DNA from: an uncultured Alphaproteobacteria bacterium
GTDB lineage: Bacteria > Pseudomonadota > Alphaproteobacteria > Rhizobiales > Ancalomicrobiaceae
DNA length: 62,061 bases
NCBI GenBank assembly: GCA_937892955.1
Contig: CALBKH010000059.1
Coordinates: 1 to 62,061, forward strand
Direction of reading: 5' to 3'
Position numbers and translations under genes: made by a program. Shown piece by piece: positions 1-10,190 of this stretch. Within the stretch, counting starts at the first letter, position 1. Every line of letters begins with the position of its first letter. The notes under the pieces were generated by a model. The model did no database searches. It was not told the origin of the DNA and worked only from the letters and a program-made list of their open reading frames with translations.

Positions 1-2
1 AG

Positions 3-3000
3 CGGACGACGTCGGCCGCGGCGGCACGCGCGTCGGCGATGAAGCGGGGCGCCGAACAGATCGTCGACCGCCAGACCATCGTCCCCGATCGCGGCGCCGA
101 CATCGCCGCCTACGGGAAGGAGATGGACGCCCTCAGGGCGAAGTATGTGCCGTTGTGGGCGGCCGGGCAGACGTACCGCCGGACGGTCGAGGACATCTCG
201 CGGGCCGAGAAGGTCGGGGCGATCTCGGCGGCCGAAGCGACGGCGGCGCGCCAGCGCGCCCGGGCGGCGACGGCGGCGTCGGTCGAGGCACTGCGGGCGT
301 CGAAATCCGGGCACGATGCCCATACCGCGTCGATGAAGCTCTCCGGCTTCCAAGCGACACAACTCTCCTACCAGCTCAACGACGTCTTCGTGTCGCTCGC
401 ATCGGGTCAGAACCCGATGATGGTGGCGATCCAGCAGGGGTCGCAGATCGGACAAATCTACGGGGGCATCGGCAATGCGATCCGGGCCGGCCTCGCGTGG
501 TTGACACCGTTCCGGCTCGGGCTCGGTGCATTGGGCGGCCTCGGCCTCGTCGCCGCGAAATCGGCCCTCGATCACGCGTCGGCGATGCGCGAGGCGGACG
601 TCGCGGCGCGCGGGCTCGGCCGCAACATCGGGACGACGGCCGGAGAGATCGAGACCATCGCCCGCGCCAACGCGACGGCCGGGGGCGTCTCGATCGACAC
701 GGCCCGCACCATGGCGGTCGAACTCACGCGGACCGGTCAGATCGGGACCGAGCACTTCGGCCGCATGATCCGGATGGGGCGCGATTTCGCCGCGACCATC
801 GGCGTCGACGATACCGAGGCGGCGAAGCGGCTCGCCGAATTGATCGCCGATCCGGCGCGCGGTGCCGAAACATTGGCGAAGTCGATGCACCTCGTCGACG
901 AGTCGACGGCCCGCGCCATCGCCCGCATGGTCGAACAGGGGAAAGTCGCCGAGGCACAAGGGGCTCTTCTCGACGCCTTGGCGAAGCGGGTCGTCTCCTA
1001 CAAGGACGCACAGCCGTTCTGGCAGCGCTGGTTGGAAATGCCGGCTTGGTCGGCGAAGGGTGGCGTCGGGATCGGTGCGGCGATCGACGACGCGGTCGCC
1101 GGGTCACCGAGTTCGAAGCTCTCGTCGCTCGTCGAGCAGTACCGGTCGGTCCAACGAGCCTTGGCGGAGGGCAGACCGGTCGGCCCCCTCGGCATGGACG
1201 TCGGCCCTTGGCTCGAGAAGGCGGAATCGGAAATCGCCCGCCTCGAGCGGATGGTGGATCGAGCCGACCGGATCGCCGCGGGTAACGCGGCTTCGGCGCG
1301 CGGCGAGATGGCGACGTCTCGTGCCATCGCTGCGGCGGACCGCTCTCCGGTCAATGAGGAGGCCCGGCGACGGATTGGTCTGGAGACGAGCCTTGCGGCT
1401 CTCTCCAAGGCTGGGGAGAGCGCAACCGGGAAGGAGAAGGACAGGATCGCTCGGGCGACCGACGCTCAAACGCAGGCCCTCTCCACCTGGATCTCCGAAC
1501 AGGAGCGGGCGGTCGAGCTGCAGCGCATCGACCTCGCTCTGATGGAGGCGCGCGATCCGGTGAGCCGGGCGGCGCTCGAACAGGAGCGGGTGCGGATCAC
1601 CCTGCGCGGGCAGGAGGTGACGGCGGCGCAGGCCGCGGCGGCCGCCGAGCTCGCCTACGCGCGGGTCCTCGGCGAGACGGTGGTGGCGACCCGCACGTCG
1701 ATCGCCGAGGCGACGGCCGACGCCGAGGCGCGCAACCGGGTCACCGCGCTGGTGGCGATGGGGGCACTCGCTTCGTCGGACGCCGCCCGCGAGATCCAGA
1801 TCGAGGCGCGGACGCGCGAGCTGGTGGCGGCCGCGGCGCAGAAGGAAGGTGCCGAGAAGGAGCGCCTGCTCGGCCTCGCCCGCGAGTTGCGCGGCGCGAT
1901 GATGGCGCAGGCCGAGGCCGAGAAGCGGGCGCGGGCGGTCGACGAGTTGCGGACAGGCGAGCACCGGCTGGAGACGTTGCGTACCGAAATCGCGCTGATC
2001 GGCCAGTCCGAGCCGGTGCGGGCGCGGGCGCTCGCCCTGCTCGAGGCGGAGCAGAAGATCCGCCGCGAAGGCCTCGGCGGTACCGACCTCGCGGACCGGA
2101 TCCGCCGTCAGGCGGCGGCGACGGCGGAGGCGACGAGCGAGCTGGAACGGCAGCGGGCGGCGTGGGGCGAGGTGCAACAGACCGGCGGATCGGCGATCGA
2201 CACGCTGGTCGAGGGGTTGCGGACCGGCAAGGACGTGTCGAAGCAGCTCGTCGACGATCTGTCCAAGGAGATGCTGAAGCTCACCGTCGCCAACCCGCTG
2301 AAGAACGGGATCATCGGACAGAACCTGCCGGAAATCGGCGACGTGGCGAAGACCCTGTTCGGCGGTCGCGGCGCCGCCGGCGCGGCGAGCGCCCTGCTGC
2401 CGCAGACGGTCGGCACGGCGACGATCACCGCCGGGACGGTGATGATCAACGGCTCGCTCGCCGGCGGTCTCGGCTCGACCGGGGCGGTGGCGCGGAGCGG
2501 CCTGCCGCCTCTGACGCTCGCCGGAGCGAACGACAACGGCACGGCGCGCATCGCCGGCGCTCGGGGGCTGATCGACCGCCGTCGCGGCTTCTCGGCCGAG
2601 CTCGCCGATCCGGCGGTGCGGTCCCGCCTCTTCGCCATGACGGAGGCCGAGGTCGGCGGACAGGGACCGCAGGCCCAGCAGGCTTTCATGGAGAGCGTCC
2701 TGAACCGGGCGTCCGCCCGCGGCATGTCGCTCGACCGGACACTCTCGGACCGGGCCTATTTCCCGTCGTCGACCTTCTCCGCCGCCGATCGGGCGATGGC
2801 CGATCCCCGCCTCGGCGTGAAGTACGACGACATGCTCGCCCGCGTCGGCGCCGGCTCGAACCTCGCGGGCTATGCGACCGGCAACGCCTCCGGCACCGTC
2901 GGCTTCGCCGGCGGACCGCAAACCTTCGCCGCCGGCGGCGAGCGCTATGGCATCGAAGGACCGGATCTCTCCTGGGCGCGGCAGCTGCAGAGCGCGTCGA

Positions 3001-3734
3001 CCGATGCCTCGCAGTCGATCGCCGGCCTCGGCAGCGGCGCCGGCGACGCGGCGCGACTGCTGACCGGCTCGTCGGGGTCGATCGGACAGGCCGGCACGTC
3101 GCTGGCGACGTCGACGACCAATCTCGCGTCGGGCACCGAGGGTGCCTTCGGCACGCTGCTCGGTGGCCTCGGATCCGGCATCGACGGGCTCCTCGCCGGC
3201 TTCGCCGGGCTCGTCATCAAAGTGGCATCCGGCGGGGTCGGTGGCCTCGGCGGGCTGTTCTCCGGGCTCTTCGGCGGCGGCACCGCGGCGGTGGCGACGC
3301 CGACACTCGGCGGGCTCTATGCCGACGGCGGCTTCACCGGCCCAGGCGGTCGGGACGAACCGGCCGGCGTCGTCCATCGCGGCGAGTACGTGTTCGACGC
3401 CGAGGCGACATCGAAGATCGGCGTCGCCAATCTCGAGGCGATGCGGCGGGCGTCGCGGCGCGGCTACGCGGCGGGCGGCTGGGTGGGGGGCGAGACGGTC
3501 GCCCGCTCGCCGATCGCCGCCGCCCCGGCCACAGCGGCACCGGCCGGGGCCGCCGGCGGCGCGCCGACGGTCGTGGTGCCGATCTCGGTCAACAACCGGT
3601 CGGAGGGGGCGCGGGCCTCGGTGCGGGAGCGCCGGCGGGCCGGCGGCGGCAATGAATACGAGATCCTGATCGAGGACGTGGTCGGCCGCGTCGGGACGAC
3701 CTATGGCCTGGCGCGCCCGCTGAGGAAGGGGTGA
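3..3734 (+). CDS. Phage tail tape measure protein (5' end outside window)
   Basis: This protein sets tail length and is packed inside the tail tube of siphophages. The frame is open to the window edge, so the true start is probably upstream; the first ATG inside is at 39. The segment with LSGFQATQLSYQLNDVF and ASGQNPMMVAIQQGSQ, about 100 residues after that ATG, is the hallmark of lambda-type prophage tail length tape measure proteins. A long Ala/Glu/Arg-rich helical middle follows. Roughly residues 864-985 resemble a cell-wall hydrolase-like segment (LFAMTEAEVGGQG, then FMESVLNRA). The C-terminus has Gly-rich hydrophobic stretches and the usual YADGGFTGPGG and HRGEYVFDA motifs. It is first in an overlapping tail-gene series. 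Family assignment is secure; the hydrolase segment is an inference. Confidence 0.93.
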   Translation, partial: RTTSAAAARASAMKRGAEQIVDRQTIVPDRGADIAAYGKEMDALRAKYVPLWAAGQTYRRTVEDISRAEKVGAISAAEATAARQRARAATAASVEALRASKSGHDAHTASMKLSGFQATQLSYQLNDVFVSLASGQNPMMVAIQQGSQIGQIYGGIGNAIRAGLAWLTPFRLGLGALGGLGLVAAKSALDHASAMREADVAARGLGRNIGTTAGEIETIARANATAGGVSIDTARTMAVELTRTGQIGTEHFGRMIRMGRDFAATIGVDDTEAAKRLAELIADPARGAETLAKSMHLVDESTARAIARMVEQGKVAEAQGALLDALAKRVVSYKDAQPFWQRWLEMPAWSAKGGVGIGAAIDDAVAGSPSSKLSSLVEQYRSVQRALAEGRPVGPLGMDVGPWLEKAESEIARLERMVDRADRIAAGNAASARGEMATSRAIAAADRSPVNEEARRRIGLETSLAALSKAGESATGKEKDRIARATDAQTQALSTWISEQERAVELQRIDLALMEARDPVSRAALEQERVRITLRGQEVTAAQAAAAAELAYARVLGETVVATRTSIAEATADAEARNRVTALVAMGALASSDAAREIQIEARTRELVAAAAQKEGAEKERLLGLARELRGAMMAQAEAEKRARAVDELRTGEHRLETLRTEIALIGQSEPVRARALALLEAEQKIRREGLGGTDLADRIRRQAAATAEATSELERQRAAWGEVQQTGGSAIDTLVEGLRTGKDVSKQLVDDLSKEMLKLTVANPLKNGIIGQNLPEIGDVAKTLFGGRGAAGAASALLPQTVGTATITAGTVMINGSLAGGLGSTGAVARSGLPPLTLAGANDNGTARIAGARGLIDRRRGFSAELADPAVRSRLFAMTEAEVGGQGPQAQQAFMESVLNRASARGMSLDRTLSDRAYFPSSTFSAADRAMADPRLGVKYDDMLARVGAGSNLAGYATGNASGTVGFAGGPQTFAAGGERYGIEGPDLSWARQLQSASTDASQSIAGLGSGAGDAARLLTGSSGSIGQAGTSLATSTTNLASGTEGAFGTLLGGLGSGIDGLLAGFAGLVIKVASGGVGGLGGLFSGLFGGGTAAVATPTLGGLYADGGFTGPGGRDEPAGVVHRGEYVFDAEATSKIGVANLEAMRRASRRGYAAGGWVGGETVARSPIAAAPATAAPAGAAGGAPTVVVPISVNNRSEGARASVRERRRAGGGNEYEILIEDVVGRVGTTYGLARPLRKG

Positions 3735-3736
3735 CG

Positions 3737-4096
3737 ATGACGGCGATCTGGCCCCTCGACCTGCCGCAAACCCCCGATCGAAACGGCTTCGAAGAGCGCC
3801 CGAAGCCGGTTCTGATCGCCTTCGGCACCGACAGCGGTCCGGGCAAGCGGCGGCCTCGCTCCTCGATCGACATGGATCTCGTCACCGCGGCCTTCACGGT
3901 CGACGTCGCCCAGTTGCCGCTGTTCCGCACCTTCCTGCGGGTCGACCTGGTCAAGGGCAGCTTGCCCTTCCTGTGGGCGGATCCGCGCGACGGTGTCACC
4001 TATCGCTGGTGGTTCGACGCCGAGGATCCCTATCGGGTGACCCCGAAGGCCGGTCCGCTGTGGCTTCTCTCCTGCAATCTGGAGCGGATGCCATGA
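3737..4096 (+). CDS. Small phage tail protein
   Basis: A protein of about 119 residues in the slot between the tape measure and the DUF1833-like gene, where siphophages encode small distal-tail proteins. It is rich in aromatic residues near the C-terminus (RWWFDAEDPYRV), has no membrane segment and no catalytic motif. I chose the ATG at 3737 because AGGAAGG lies 7 bases upstream; a GTG at 3731 overlapping the previous stop is the alternative. Its own stop overlaps the next start (ATGA). Function beyond tail assembly is inferred from position only. Confidence 0.75.
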   Translation: MTAIWPLDLPQTPDRNGFEERPKPVLIAFGTDSGPGKRRPRSSIDMDLVTAAFTVDVAQLPLFRTFLRVDLVKGSLPFLWADPRDGVTYRWWFDAEDPYRVTPKAGPLWLLSCNLERMP

Positions 4097-4599
4097 CCAC
4101 TCAGGCCTTCCGCGACGCCGCCTATCCCGAAGCCGGCTCGACCGACGTCGTCCTCCTGCTCCTCCTCGAGCACGACGATCTCGACGCACCGATCCGGCTG
4201 ACCAATGCGGCCGGGACCGAGGACACGACGTCGGGATCCTGGATCGTCACGGCGCTCGGCGAGACCTGGCTCGCGGCGGCGATCGAGGTCGACCTGCCGT
4301 CGGTGTCGGATCAGGCGCCGCGGGCCCGGCTGGTGATCCCCAACGTCGACCAGCGGATCGGCGAGGCGATCGACGGCATCTCGACGCCGGCGACGGTGAC
4401 GATCTGGGCGGTGCTCGATTCGGACCCCGACACGATCGTCGGCGGGCCGCACGGCCATCTCATCCTGCGCGACGTCAGGGTCGACGCCATGACGGTCGAG
4501 GGCTCGCTGGAGCGCGCCGACCTGTCGCGCGAGACCTGGCCGCGCCAGTGGATCCGGCCCGGTCGCTATCTCGCGGCGATGCGGAGCATCGGCCGATGA
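4093..4599 (+). CDS. DUF1833-like phage tail protein
   Basis: A 168-residue protein starting at the ATG that overlaps the previous stop by 4 bases. The pattern of an N-terminal YPEAGSTDVVLLLLLEH, a central beta-rich part with RARLVIPNVD, and a C-terminal DRV-like segment (RDVRVDAMTVEG, then LSRETWPRQW) fits the DUF1833 family found between tape measure and NlpC/P60 genes in lambda-like tails. It is probably a distal tail or hub component. The family call rests on pattern and gene order. Confidence 0.75.
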   Translation: MTTQAFRDAAYPEAGSTDVVLLLLLEHDDLDAPIRLTNAAGTEDTTSGSWIVTALGETWLAAAIEVDLPSVSDQAPRARLVIPNVDQRIGEAIDGISTPATVTIWAVLDSDPDTIVGGPHGHLILRDVRVDAMTVEGSLERADLSRETWPRQWIRPGRYLAAMRSIGR

Positions 4600-5063
4600 T
4601 CGCTCCGATCGACGCTCGCCGCTGGCTGCGGGTGCCCTTCCGCCTCGGTGGTCGCGACCCGGCGATCGGGCTGGACTGCTGGGGGCTCTATCGCGCCATC
4701 GTCGCCGAGGCCGCCGGCGTCGTGCTCGACGAACACGGCGGGCTCGGCGCCTATCCGGCGATCGCGCGCCGGCTGACGGACGAGGCGGCGGCGGCGGGCT
4801 GGCGGCGGATCGAGCCGGGGGCCGAGCGGCCGCTCGACCTCGTACTGATGACCGGCCTCGTGCGCGGCGGCGACGGTCGCACCCGATCGGCGCCGCTCCA
4901 CGTCGGCTGCGTCGTGATGCCCGGCCTGATGATCGACACCGAGGAGACGACCGGCGTCATGGTCCGGGCCTTTCGCGACACCGCCCTCCGGCGGGCACTG
5001 CCGACGGTCACACCGCGGCTGCTCGGCCTCCACCGTCCCGCCGCGTTGGAGGGGCTCGCATGA
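4596..5063 (+). CDS. NlpC/P60-family phage tail peptidase-like protein
   Basis: A 155-residue protein, again started by an ATGA overlap. The motif GLDCWGLYR near residue 28 supplies the NlpC/P60 catalytic cysteine, and PLHVGCVV near residue 103 supplies the histidine. Phage relatives of lambda gpK sit at the tail tip and are thought to cut peptidoglycan or assist DNA entry. The location directly before the J-like gene matches the lambda order K-I-J. Both catalytic residues are visible, so the fold assignment is good; activity is not shown. Confidence 0.85.
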   Translation: MIAPIDARRWLRVPFRLGGRDPAIGLDCWGLYRAIVAEAAGVVLDEHGGLGAYPAIARRLTDEAAAAGWRRIEPGAERPLDLVLMTGLVRGGDGRTRSAPLHVGCVVMPGLMIDTEETTGVMVRAFRDTALRRALPTVTPRLLGLHRPAALEGLA

Positions 5064-7840
5064 CGGCGCTCGACGCTCCGGAGATGATCCACATCCGCGT
5101 CGCCGTCGACGCCATCACCGGCGATTGGATCGACGTCACCTGTCCGGCGCGGTCGACGATCGCCGAGATCGTCGCGGCGATTCCTCTCGACCCGGCCCAC
5201 GAGCCGCGGCGCGAGCTGCTCGAGGCGTGGCTCGGCGACCATCACGTGCCGCGCGACCGCTGGCACGTGGTGCGGCCGGCGACCTGGTCGCGTCTGCACC
5301 CGGTGACACTGGTGCTGCGGCTGCCGGTCGCCGGTGGCGGGCGCGGCGGGCAGAAGGCGCTCAGCATCGTCGCCGCTCTGGCGCTGATCACGCTCACCGC
5401 CTGGGTCGGCGGCGGCGGCATGGCCGGGCTGCTCGGCAGCGCCTTCAAGGCCGGGACGATGGGCGCCCGCCTGTTGGCGGCCGGCCTGTCGATCGGCGGG
5501 GCGCTGGCGCTGCAGGGGCTGCTCCGCCCCGACAACAAGCGGGAGAGCAAAGACCCGCTCGGCTTCGCTTCGGCCGGCAACGACTTCGAACCGGGGGCGT
5601 CGTTGCAGCGGGTGATCGGCCGCACCATGGTGGCGCCGCAGCTCGTCGTGCCGCCCTTCACCATGCTCAAACCCGGCGTCAGGAAGACCGGCGGCACCAC
5701 CCGCTACGATCAGACGGTGACGGCGGTCTATGCGCTCGCCGGCCTCCACGACATCGACGAGGTCAGGCTCGGCTCGGTGGAGGCGTCGACGATCGCCGAT
5801 CTCGAGGTCGAAATCCGCACCGACGACACACCGCTCACGCTGGTGACCGACACGCGGATCGAGGAGGCGGTCAACATCGAGTTGAGCGACTGGGAGGTCG
5901 ACCCCGACGACCCGGACGGCGCGGTGCAGATTATCGGCACCGTCGCGCAGTCGGAACCCGATTGGCATCGCGTCGAAGGTAGAGACGGCGCCGACGCGCT
6001 GCGCCTCGAGTATGTACTGCCCGCCGGCCTCATCTACCGGGCGGCATCCGGCGCCACCTACGCAGCGGCCGTCGCTCTGCGCCACCGGATGCGGTTGCGC
6101 GGTTCGACCGGTTGGGGTGATTGGATCAACCTGCCTCAGCTCATGATCCGAGCGCTCGAGGGTAACGACGCGATCCGCCTCCAACTCGAAATCCGCTGGG
6201 TCGACGTCTATCCGGCGTCGGCCGGCAACCCGTGGCCGGTCGGCGGGGCCATCGGTACCAACCGCGACGTCAACAAGATCAAAGGCTGGGCGCTTCAGTG
6301 GGTGACCGCGGGCGTCTGGGAGAGCCCGCTTTCGAGCTATTTCGTCAATAATTCGGCGCCGGCCTATACTCAATGGGAATGGGAAAGCGACAGCCGGATC
6401 ATCCTGTACCTGCTCGAGAGCCAATATCCCAAGGGCCGGTGGCAGGTCGAGACCAAGCGGTCGTGGGTGCTGAACTGGGCGAATTTTCAGCTGGCGAATT
6501 ACCATTACGTCCGTAGCTCGGTCGATGTCGCCGACCTCTTCACCCCACCGATCGCGGCGATCGCCTCGGCCAACGCCAAGCTGGTGATGAACCCGAGCTA
6601 CTTCTCGGACGCGATCTCGTTGATCTCGGTGCAGTCGGTGTACGACGAATACCCGATCGCCTCGGGATCCGACCCGGTGACGCTGATCGCCATCCGCGGC
6701 AAGAACCGCAGCCTCGAGACGTTGCGCGTCCTCGCCCAGGGCCTGTGCAGAACATGGACCGGCACGGGGTGGGCGCTCGGCCGGAGCCGCAACCCGGCCG
6801 ACTGGTACCGCCACGTCCTGTGTGGGCCCGACACCGCGGTGCCGACCGCGACAGCGTTGATCGACGAGACCAATCTCGCCGATTGGGCGGAGTGGTGCGA
6901 CGCCGAGGGACTGACCTGCGACATGGTGGTCAAGGGCAAGTCGGCGGAGGACACTCTACGCGCCATCGCCCTCACCGGTCGGGCCTCGCCCAACTTCGGC
7001 GCGCCGCGCCACTCGGTGGTGATCGACCGACCGCGATCGACACCGGTCGGCCTGATCTCCCAGCGCAACGCCGGCCGCTTCGAAACCCATAAGGCCTTCG
7101 GCGATCTGCCCCATGCGCTGAGAGTGACGATCATCGACGAAGTCGAGGACTACAAGCCGCGCGAAATCCTGGTCTATGCACCGGGCTATGCCTCCACCGC
7201 CGGCGGTGGCCTTCTCGAGGCGACGGTCTTCGAAGCGATCAGCTACGAGGGGATCCAGACCGAGGCACAGGCGCGGGCGCGGGCCGCACTCGACTACGGC
7301 TGGCGCATCCACCGCTCGGCGCTGCACTCCTGCACGATGGACATCGAGCATCTCGAATTCGAGCGCGGCTCGCTCGTGCTGTGGGAGACCGACATCCTCG
7401 GTCGGCTCGGCGGGCGGGGGCGCATCCGCTCGCTCACCCTCGACGACAGCAACCGCATCATCACGATCACCCTCGACGATGCGGCCGACTACGGCGAGGC
7501 TAATTCGGACCTCACCACCATCGTCGACCTCACGGCGATCGCCGACCTGACCGAACCGCGCGGCGCGCCGGGCTGCGTCATCCGCTGCGACGACGGCACC
7601 CTCGTCACCGCCGAGGTCGAGGGTGCCGCCGACGGCTCGACCGTCCTCACCCTCGCCGCCCCCCTGCCGATGCCGATGTCCGGCACGCGCGAGCTGATCG
7701 GCGAGGGCACGCTGGTGGTCACCGGGGCGCTCGTTCGCGTCGGCCGCGAGGTGCTGATCTGGGAGATCGCACCGGCCGAGGACCTCACGGCGCGCATCAC
7801 CGCCGTCGACTACGCCGCCACCGAACTCTACGGAGCCTGA
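5060..7840 (+). CDS. Phage host specificity / tail tip protein J-like
   Basis: A 926-residue protein overlapping the previous gene by 4 bases. The first 90 residues look like a small ubiquitin-like tail-assembly domain (lambda gpI type). A Gly/Ala-rich hydrophobic stretch follows at about residues 108-155 (ALSIVAALALITLTAW and then GGALALQGLL). The rest is the J-like tip body, starting with LQRVIGRTMVAPQLVVPPFT and ending in beta-rich fibronectin-like material. It should form the tail tip that contacts the receptor. The receptor-binding part diverges too fast to predict a host. Confidence 0.85.
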   Translation: MTALDAPEMIHIRVAVDAITGDWIDVTCPARSTIAEIVAAIPLDPAHEPRRELLEAWLGDHHVPRDRWHVVRPATWSRLHPVTLVLRLPVAGGGRGGQKALSIVAALALITLTAWVGGGGMAGLLGSAFKAGTMGARLLAAGLSIGGALALQGLLRPDNKRESKDPLGFASAGNDFEPGASLQRVIGRTMVAPQLVVPPFTMLKPGVRKTGGTTRYDQTVTAVYALAGLHDIDEVRLGSVEASTIADLEVEIRTDDTPLTLVTDTRIEEAVNIELSDWEVDPDDPDGAVQIIGTVAQSEPDWHRVEGRDGADALRLEYVLPAGLIYRAASGATYAAAVALRHRMRLRGSTGWGDWINLPQLMIRALEGNDAIRLQLEIRWVDVYPASAGNPWPVGGAIGTNRDVNKIKGWALQWVTAGVWESPLSSYFVNNSAPAYTQWEWESDSRIILYLLESQYPKGRWQVETKRSWVLNWANFQLANYHYVRSSVDVADLFTPPIAAIASANAKLVMNPSYFSDAISLISVQSVYDEYPIASGSDPVTLIAIRGKNRSLETLRVLAQGLCRTWTGTGWALGRSRNPADWYRHVLCGPDTAVPTATALIDETNLADWAEWCDAEGLTCDMVVKGKSAEDTLRAIALTGRASPNFGAPRHSVVIDRPRSTPVGLISQRNAGRFETHKAFGDLPHALRVTIIDEVEDYKPREILVYAPGYASTAGGGLLEATVFEAISYEGIQTEAQARARAALDYGWRIHRSALHSCTMDIEHLEFERGSLVLWETDILGRLGGRGRIRSLTLDDSNRIITITLDDAADYGEANSDLTTIVDLTAIADLTEPRGAPGCVIRCDDGTLVTAEVEGAADGSTVLTLAAPLPMPMSGTRELIGEGTLVVTGALVRVGREVLIWEIAPAEDLTARITAVDYAATELYGA

Positions 7841-7843
7841 CCG

Positions 7844-9547
7844 ATGACGACCCCGACCACCCAGACGATCGACGTCACCTCGTCCGGCGGCAAGGCCGGC
7901 GCCAACTTCCTGCCGGCGGTCAAGGCCCACGTCGAGAACCTGCACGGCCGCGCACCGCTGCTCCTGACGTCGGTCGGCGGCACCGCGTCGGCGGTGACGG
8001 CGACGGCGTCGCCGGTGCCGCCGGCACTGATCGACGGTATGCGGTTCCTGCTCGTGCCGACGGTGTCGATCATTCCCGGCGCCACCCTCGTCATCGGCGC
8101 TTTCGCCGCCGGCTACATTCTGGACGCGGCGGGAGCCTATCTCACCTTGCCGATCGCCGCCGGATCGGTCTGCGAGTTGGTGCGCCTCGACGGCAATTAT
8201 CGTCTGATCGCCGGAGGAGCGACCGCGACCGCGCCGGAGATCCTCGCCGAGATTCAGGCTGCCGCGGTGAGCGTCGCCGCCGTCTCGGTGCCGGCGCTGC
8301 CCCACGTCCTCGACGGGCTCCCCCCTGTCGCCCTGTTCTCGGCGCCATCAGGGGCGATGATGTCGGGCGGGGCCTATTGCACCGTCGGCGACCTTCTCAC
8401 CTTCTCGACCGCGCCGAAGCGGGTGATCGGGCCGACCGGCACGCTCGACACGGTCGGCGCGAATTCACCGGCGTGGGACTGGTCGTCGGGACGGCGTCGA
8501 TTGGTTGTCGAAGCGGTAGCGGCGACGAAGTACGGCCCCTATTCGGAGTCCCTGTCCAACGCCGCCTGGAACAAAATCGGGGTCACCACGGGATCGGCGA
8601 TCGCCGGCCCGGACGGGGTGGCCGGGCTTACGCCGTTCATCGAAGACAGCTCGGATGGCCCACATCGTCTCGCTGTCGGGAACGTCGGGGCGACCGTGGC
8701 GGCGGCAGGGGAGAACTGGGCGACCCAGGTGGTCGTCAAGCGCGTGTCGGGCGCGCGCAACGTCCGCCTTCAGCTCGCCGGTTCGGCCTTCTCCGGCAGC
8801 CACTACGTCACGGTCGATCTGACCACCGGCGGTATTCTCGCCCAGGCGGGGCTCGGTTTCGTTCGCATCAGCTCATTGGCCGACTCCTGTTGGCGGATCG
8901 AGGTCACGGCGGCCTCCGATGCGGCGGGCATCATCGGCGTCTTAATCTACGGGGTCTCCGAGACGTCGATTTACTACGTCGGAGACAGCGCGGCGACATG
9001 GGCGGTCGGTTATGTCAATACCGAGCGGGTCACCGGCGCGGCCGAGCCGCCGTCGTCCTACGTGACGGTGAGCGGGTCGTCGAGCGTGACACGGGTCGCC
9101 GACGACGTGCGGGTATCGTCGGCGCTGGCGGCCCGTTTCGCCGGTGGATACACCATCGCTTTCCGGGCCTCGGCGACATATGCGACGTCCCTCCAGCGAC
9201 TGATCGCGTTCACCAGCGGCTTTGCCTTGGGGTGGTATACGTCGGCGACGACGATCCGGTCGTATGATGGTGTTCAGTCTCTGGTGGCGACACTCGGATC
9301 TTCGGCGGTTACGGCCTTCGGCGCGGCGATGTCGGCCGGCGTCGGATCGTGGCTCCTCTGTGGCAACGGCGGAGAGGTGCAATCACGCTCGAATCCGGGG
9401 GTGGGTATTCTCACCGCGGGAGTGGCGCGGCTATTCGCCACCCCTTCGGGTGCGTATGCGACCAATGGAGCGGTCGATGAAATCGTCGTCTGGCCCTTCG
9501 TCGCATCGGCCGGCGGCCTGATGGCACAAGCGAGACCTTGGAGCTGA
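7844..9547 (+). CDS. Phage tail fibre / receptor-binding protein
   Basis: A 567-residue protein immediately after the tip gene (3-base gap). The N-terminus resembles phage base-fibre attachment segments; the middle and C-terminus are Ser/Thr/Gly/Ala-rich beta-strand sequence with FAGGYTIAFRASATY and a terminal VDEIVVWPF. That arrangement is typical of concanavalin-like (LamG) fibre domains. No enzymatic motif is visible. Position and composition support a fibre role; ligand unknown. Confidence 0.7.
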   Translation: MTTPTTQTIDVTSSGGKAGANFLPAVKAHVENLHGRAPLLLTSVGGTASAVTATASPVPPALIDGMRFLLVPTVSIIPGATLVIGAFAAGYILDAAGAYLTLPIAAGSVCELVRLDGNYRLIAGGATATAPEILAEIQAAAVSVAAVSVPALPHVLDGLPPVALFSAPSGAMMSGGAYCTVGDLLTFSTAPKRVIGPTGTLDTVGANSPAWDWSSGRRRLVVEAVAATKYGPYSESLSNAAWNKIGVTTGSAIAGPDGVAGLTPFIEDSSDGPHRLAVGNVGATVAAAGENWATQVVVKRVSGARNVRLQLAGSAFSGSHYVTVDLTTGGILAQAGLGFVRISSLADSCWRIEVTAASDAAGIIGVLIYGVSETSIYYVGDSAATWAVGYVNTERVTGAAEPPSSYVTVSGSSSVTRVADDVRVSSALAARFAGGYTIAFRASATYATSLQRLIAFTSGFALGWYTSATTIRSYDGVQSLVATLGSSAVTAFGAAMSAGVGSWLLCGNGGEVQSRSNPGVGILTAGVARLFATPSGAYATNGAVDEIVVWPFVASAGGLMAQARPWS

Positions 9548-9550
9548 TCC

Positions 9551-10153
9551 ATGACCATCCATCTGCGCTATATCGATCGGGCCACCGCTCTCGCCGCCCT
9601 CGAGCCGTTCGGCCTCGTCGAAAGAGACCCGGAGACCGGGACTGCGGGTTTCCGCGTCACAGCCTACCTGGACGGTGTGCGCGTCGACCTGATGCCCCTC
9701 GGCGGTGACGGCATTCATCGGCGTCGAGTCGGCACCGACTTCTTCGAGGGTCCGGACGGAGATCGGATCGAGATCCCCGTCATGGAGCCGGTTCCCGGGT
9801 ACCATGTCGATCTGCTCTGGTCCGGGGGCGAGATGCCGGAGTTCGGCGACGCGGTGATCGTCCCGGCGACGCCCACCTCCACCTTCGTCGATGGGGCGGT
9901 GGCCGCCGAGACATCGCTGCGACCGATGACCGTCTCCCGCTTCCAGGCCCGCGCCGCGCTGCGCGAGGCGGGCCTGCTCGAGACCATCGACGCCGCCGTC
10001 GCCGCGGCCGATCCGATCACCCAGGAGGCCTGGGCGAGCGGCGGCGTCTTCGAGCGGACGAGTCCGACCATCGCGACGCTCGCCGGAGCCCTCGGCCTCG
10101 GCGAGCAGGAGATCGATGCGCTCTTCGCCCGGGCCGCGGCGATCTCGGCGTGA
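9551..10153 (+). CDS. Phage protein with small C-terminal tail-associated domain
   Basis: A 200-residue protein 3 bases after the fibre gene. Residues 1-120 are unrecognised. The last 70 or so (SRFQARAALREAGLLETI, then QEAWASGGVFERTSPTIATL, ending LFARAAAI) match a short domain often found at the end of prophage tail clusters in alphaproteobacteria, of unknown function. It is the last intact phage gene here; lysis or DNA-modification genes do not follow intact. Confidence 0.7.
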   Translation: MTIHLRYIDRATALAALEPFGLVERDPETGTAGFRVTAYLDGVRVDLMPLGGDGIHRRRVGTDFFEGPDGDRIEIPVMEPVPGYHVDLLWSGGEMPEFGDAVIVPATPTSTFVDGAVAAETSLRPMTVSRFQARAALREAGLLETIDAAVAAADPITQEAWASGGVFERTSPTIATLAGALGLGEQEIDALFARAAAISA

Positions 10154-10190
10154 GAGATATTCACCCGCTCGGTACGAGCGGGGGGAAAGC

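Noticed and set aside
1104..3377. 757-codon minus-strand frame opposite the tape measure gene
   Set aside because: Low-complexity Arg/Gly/Ala product, antisense shadow of a clear phage gene.
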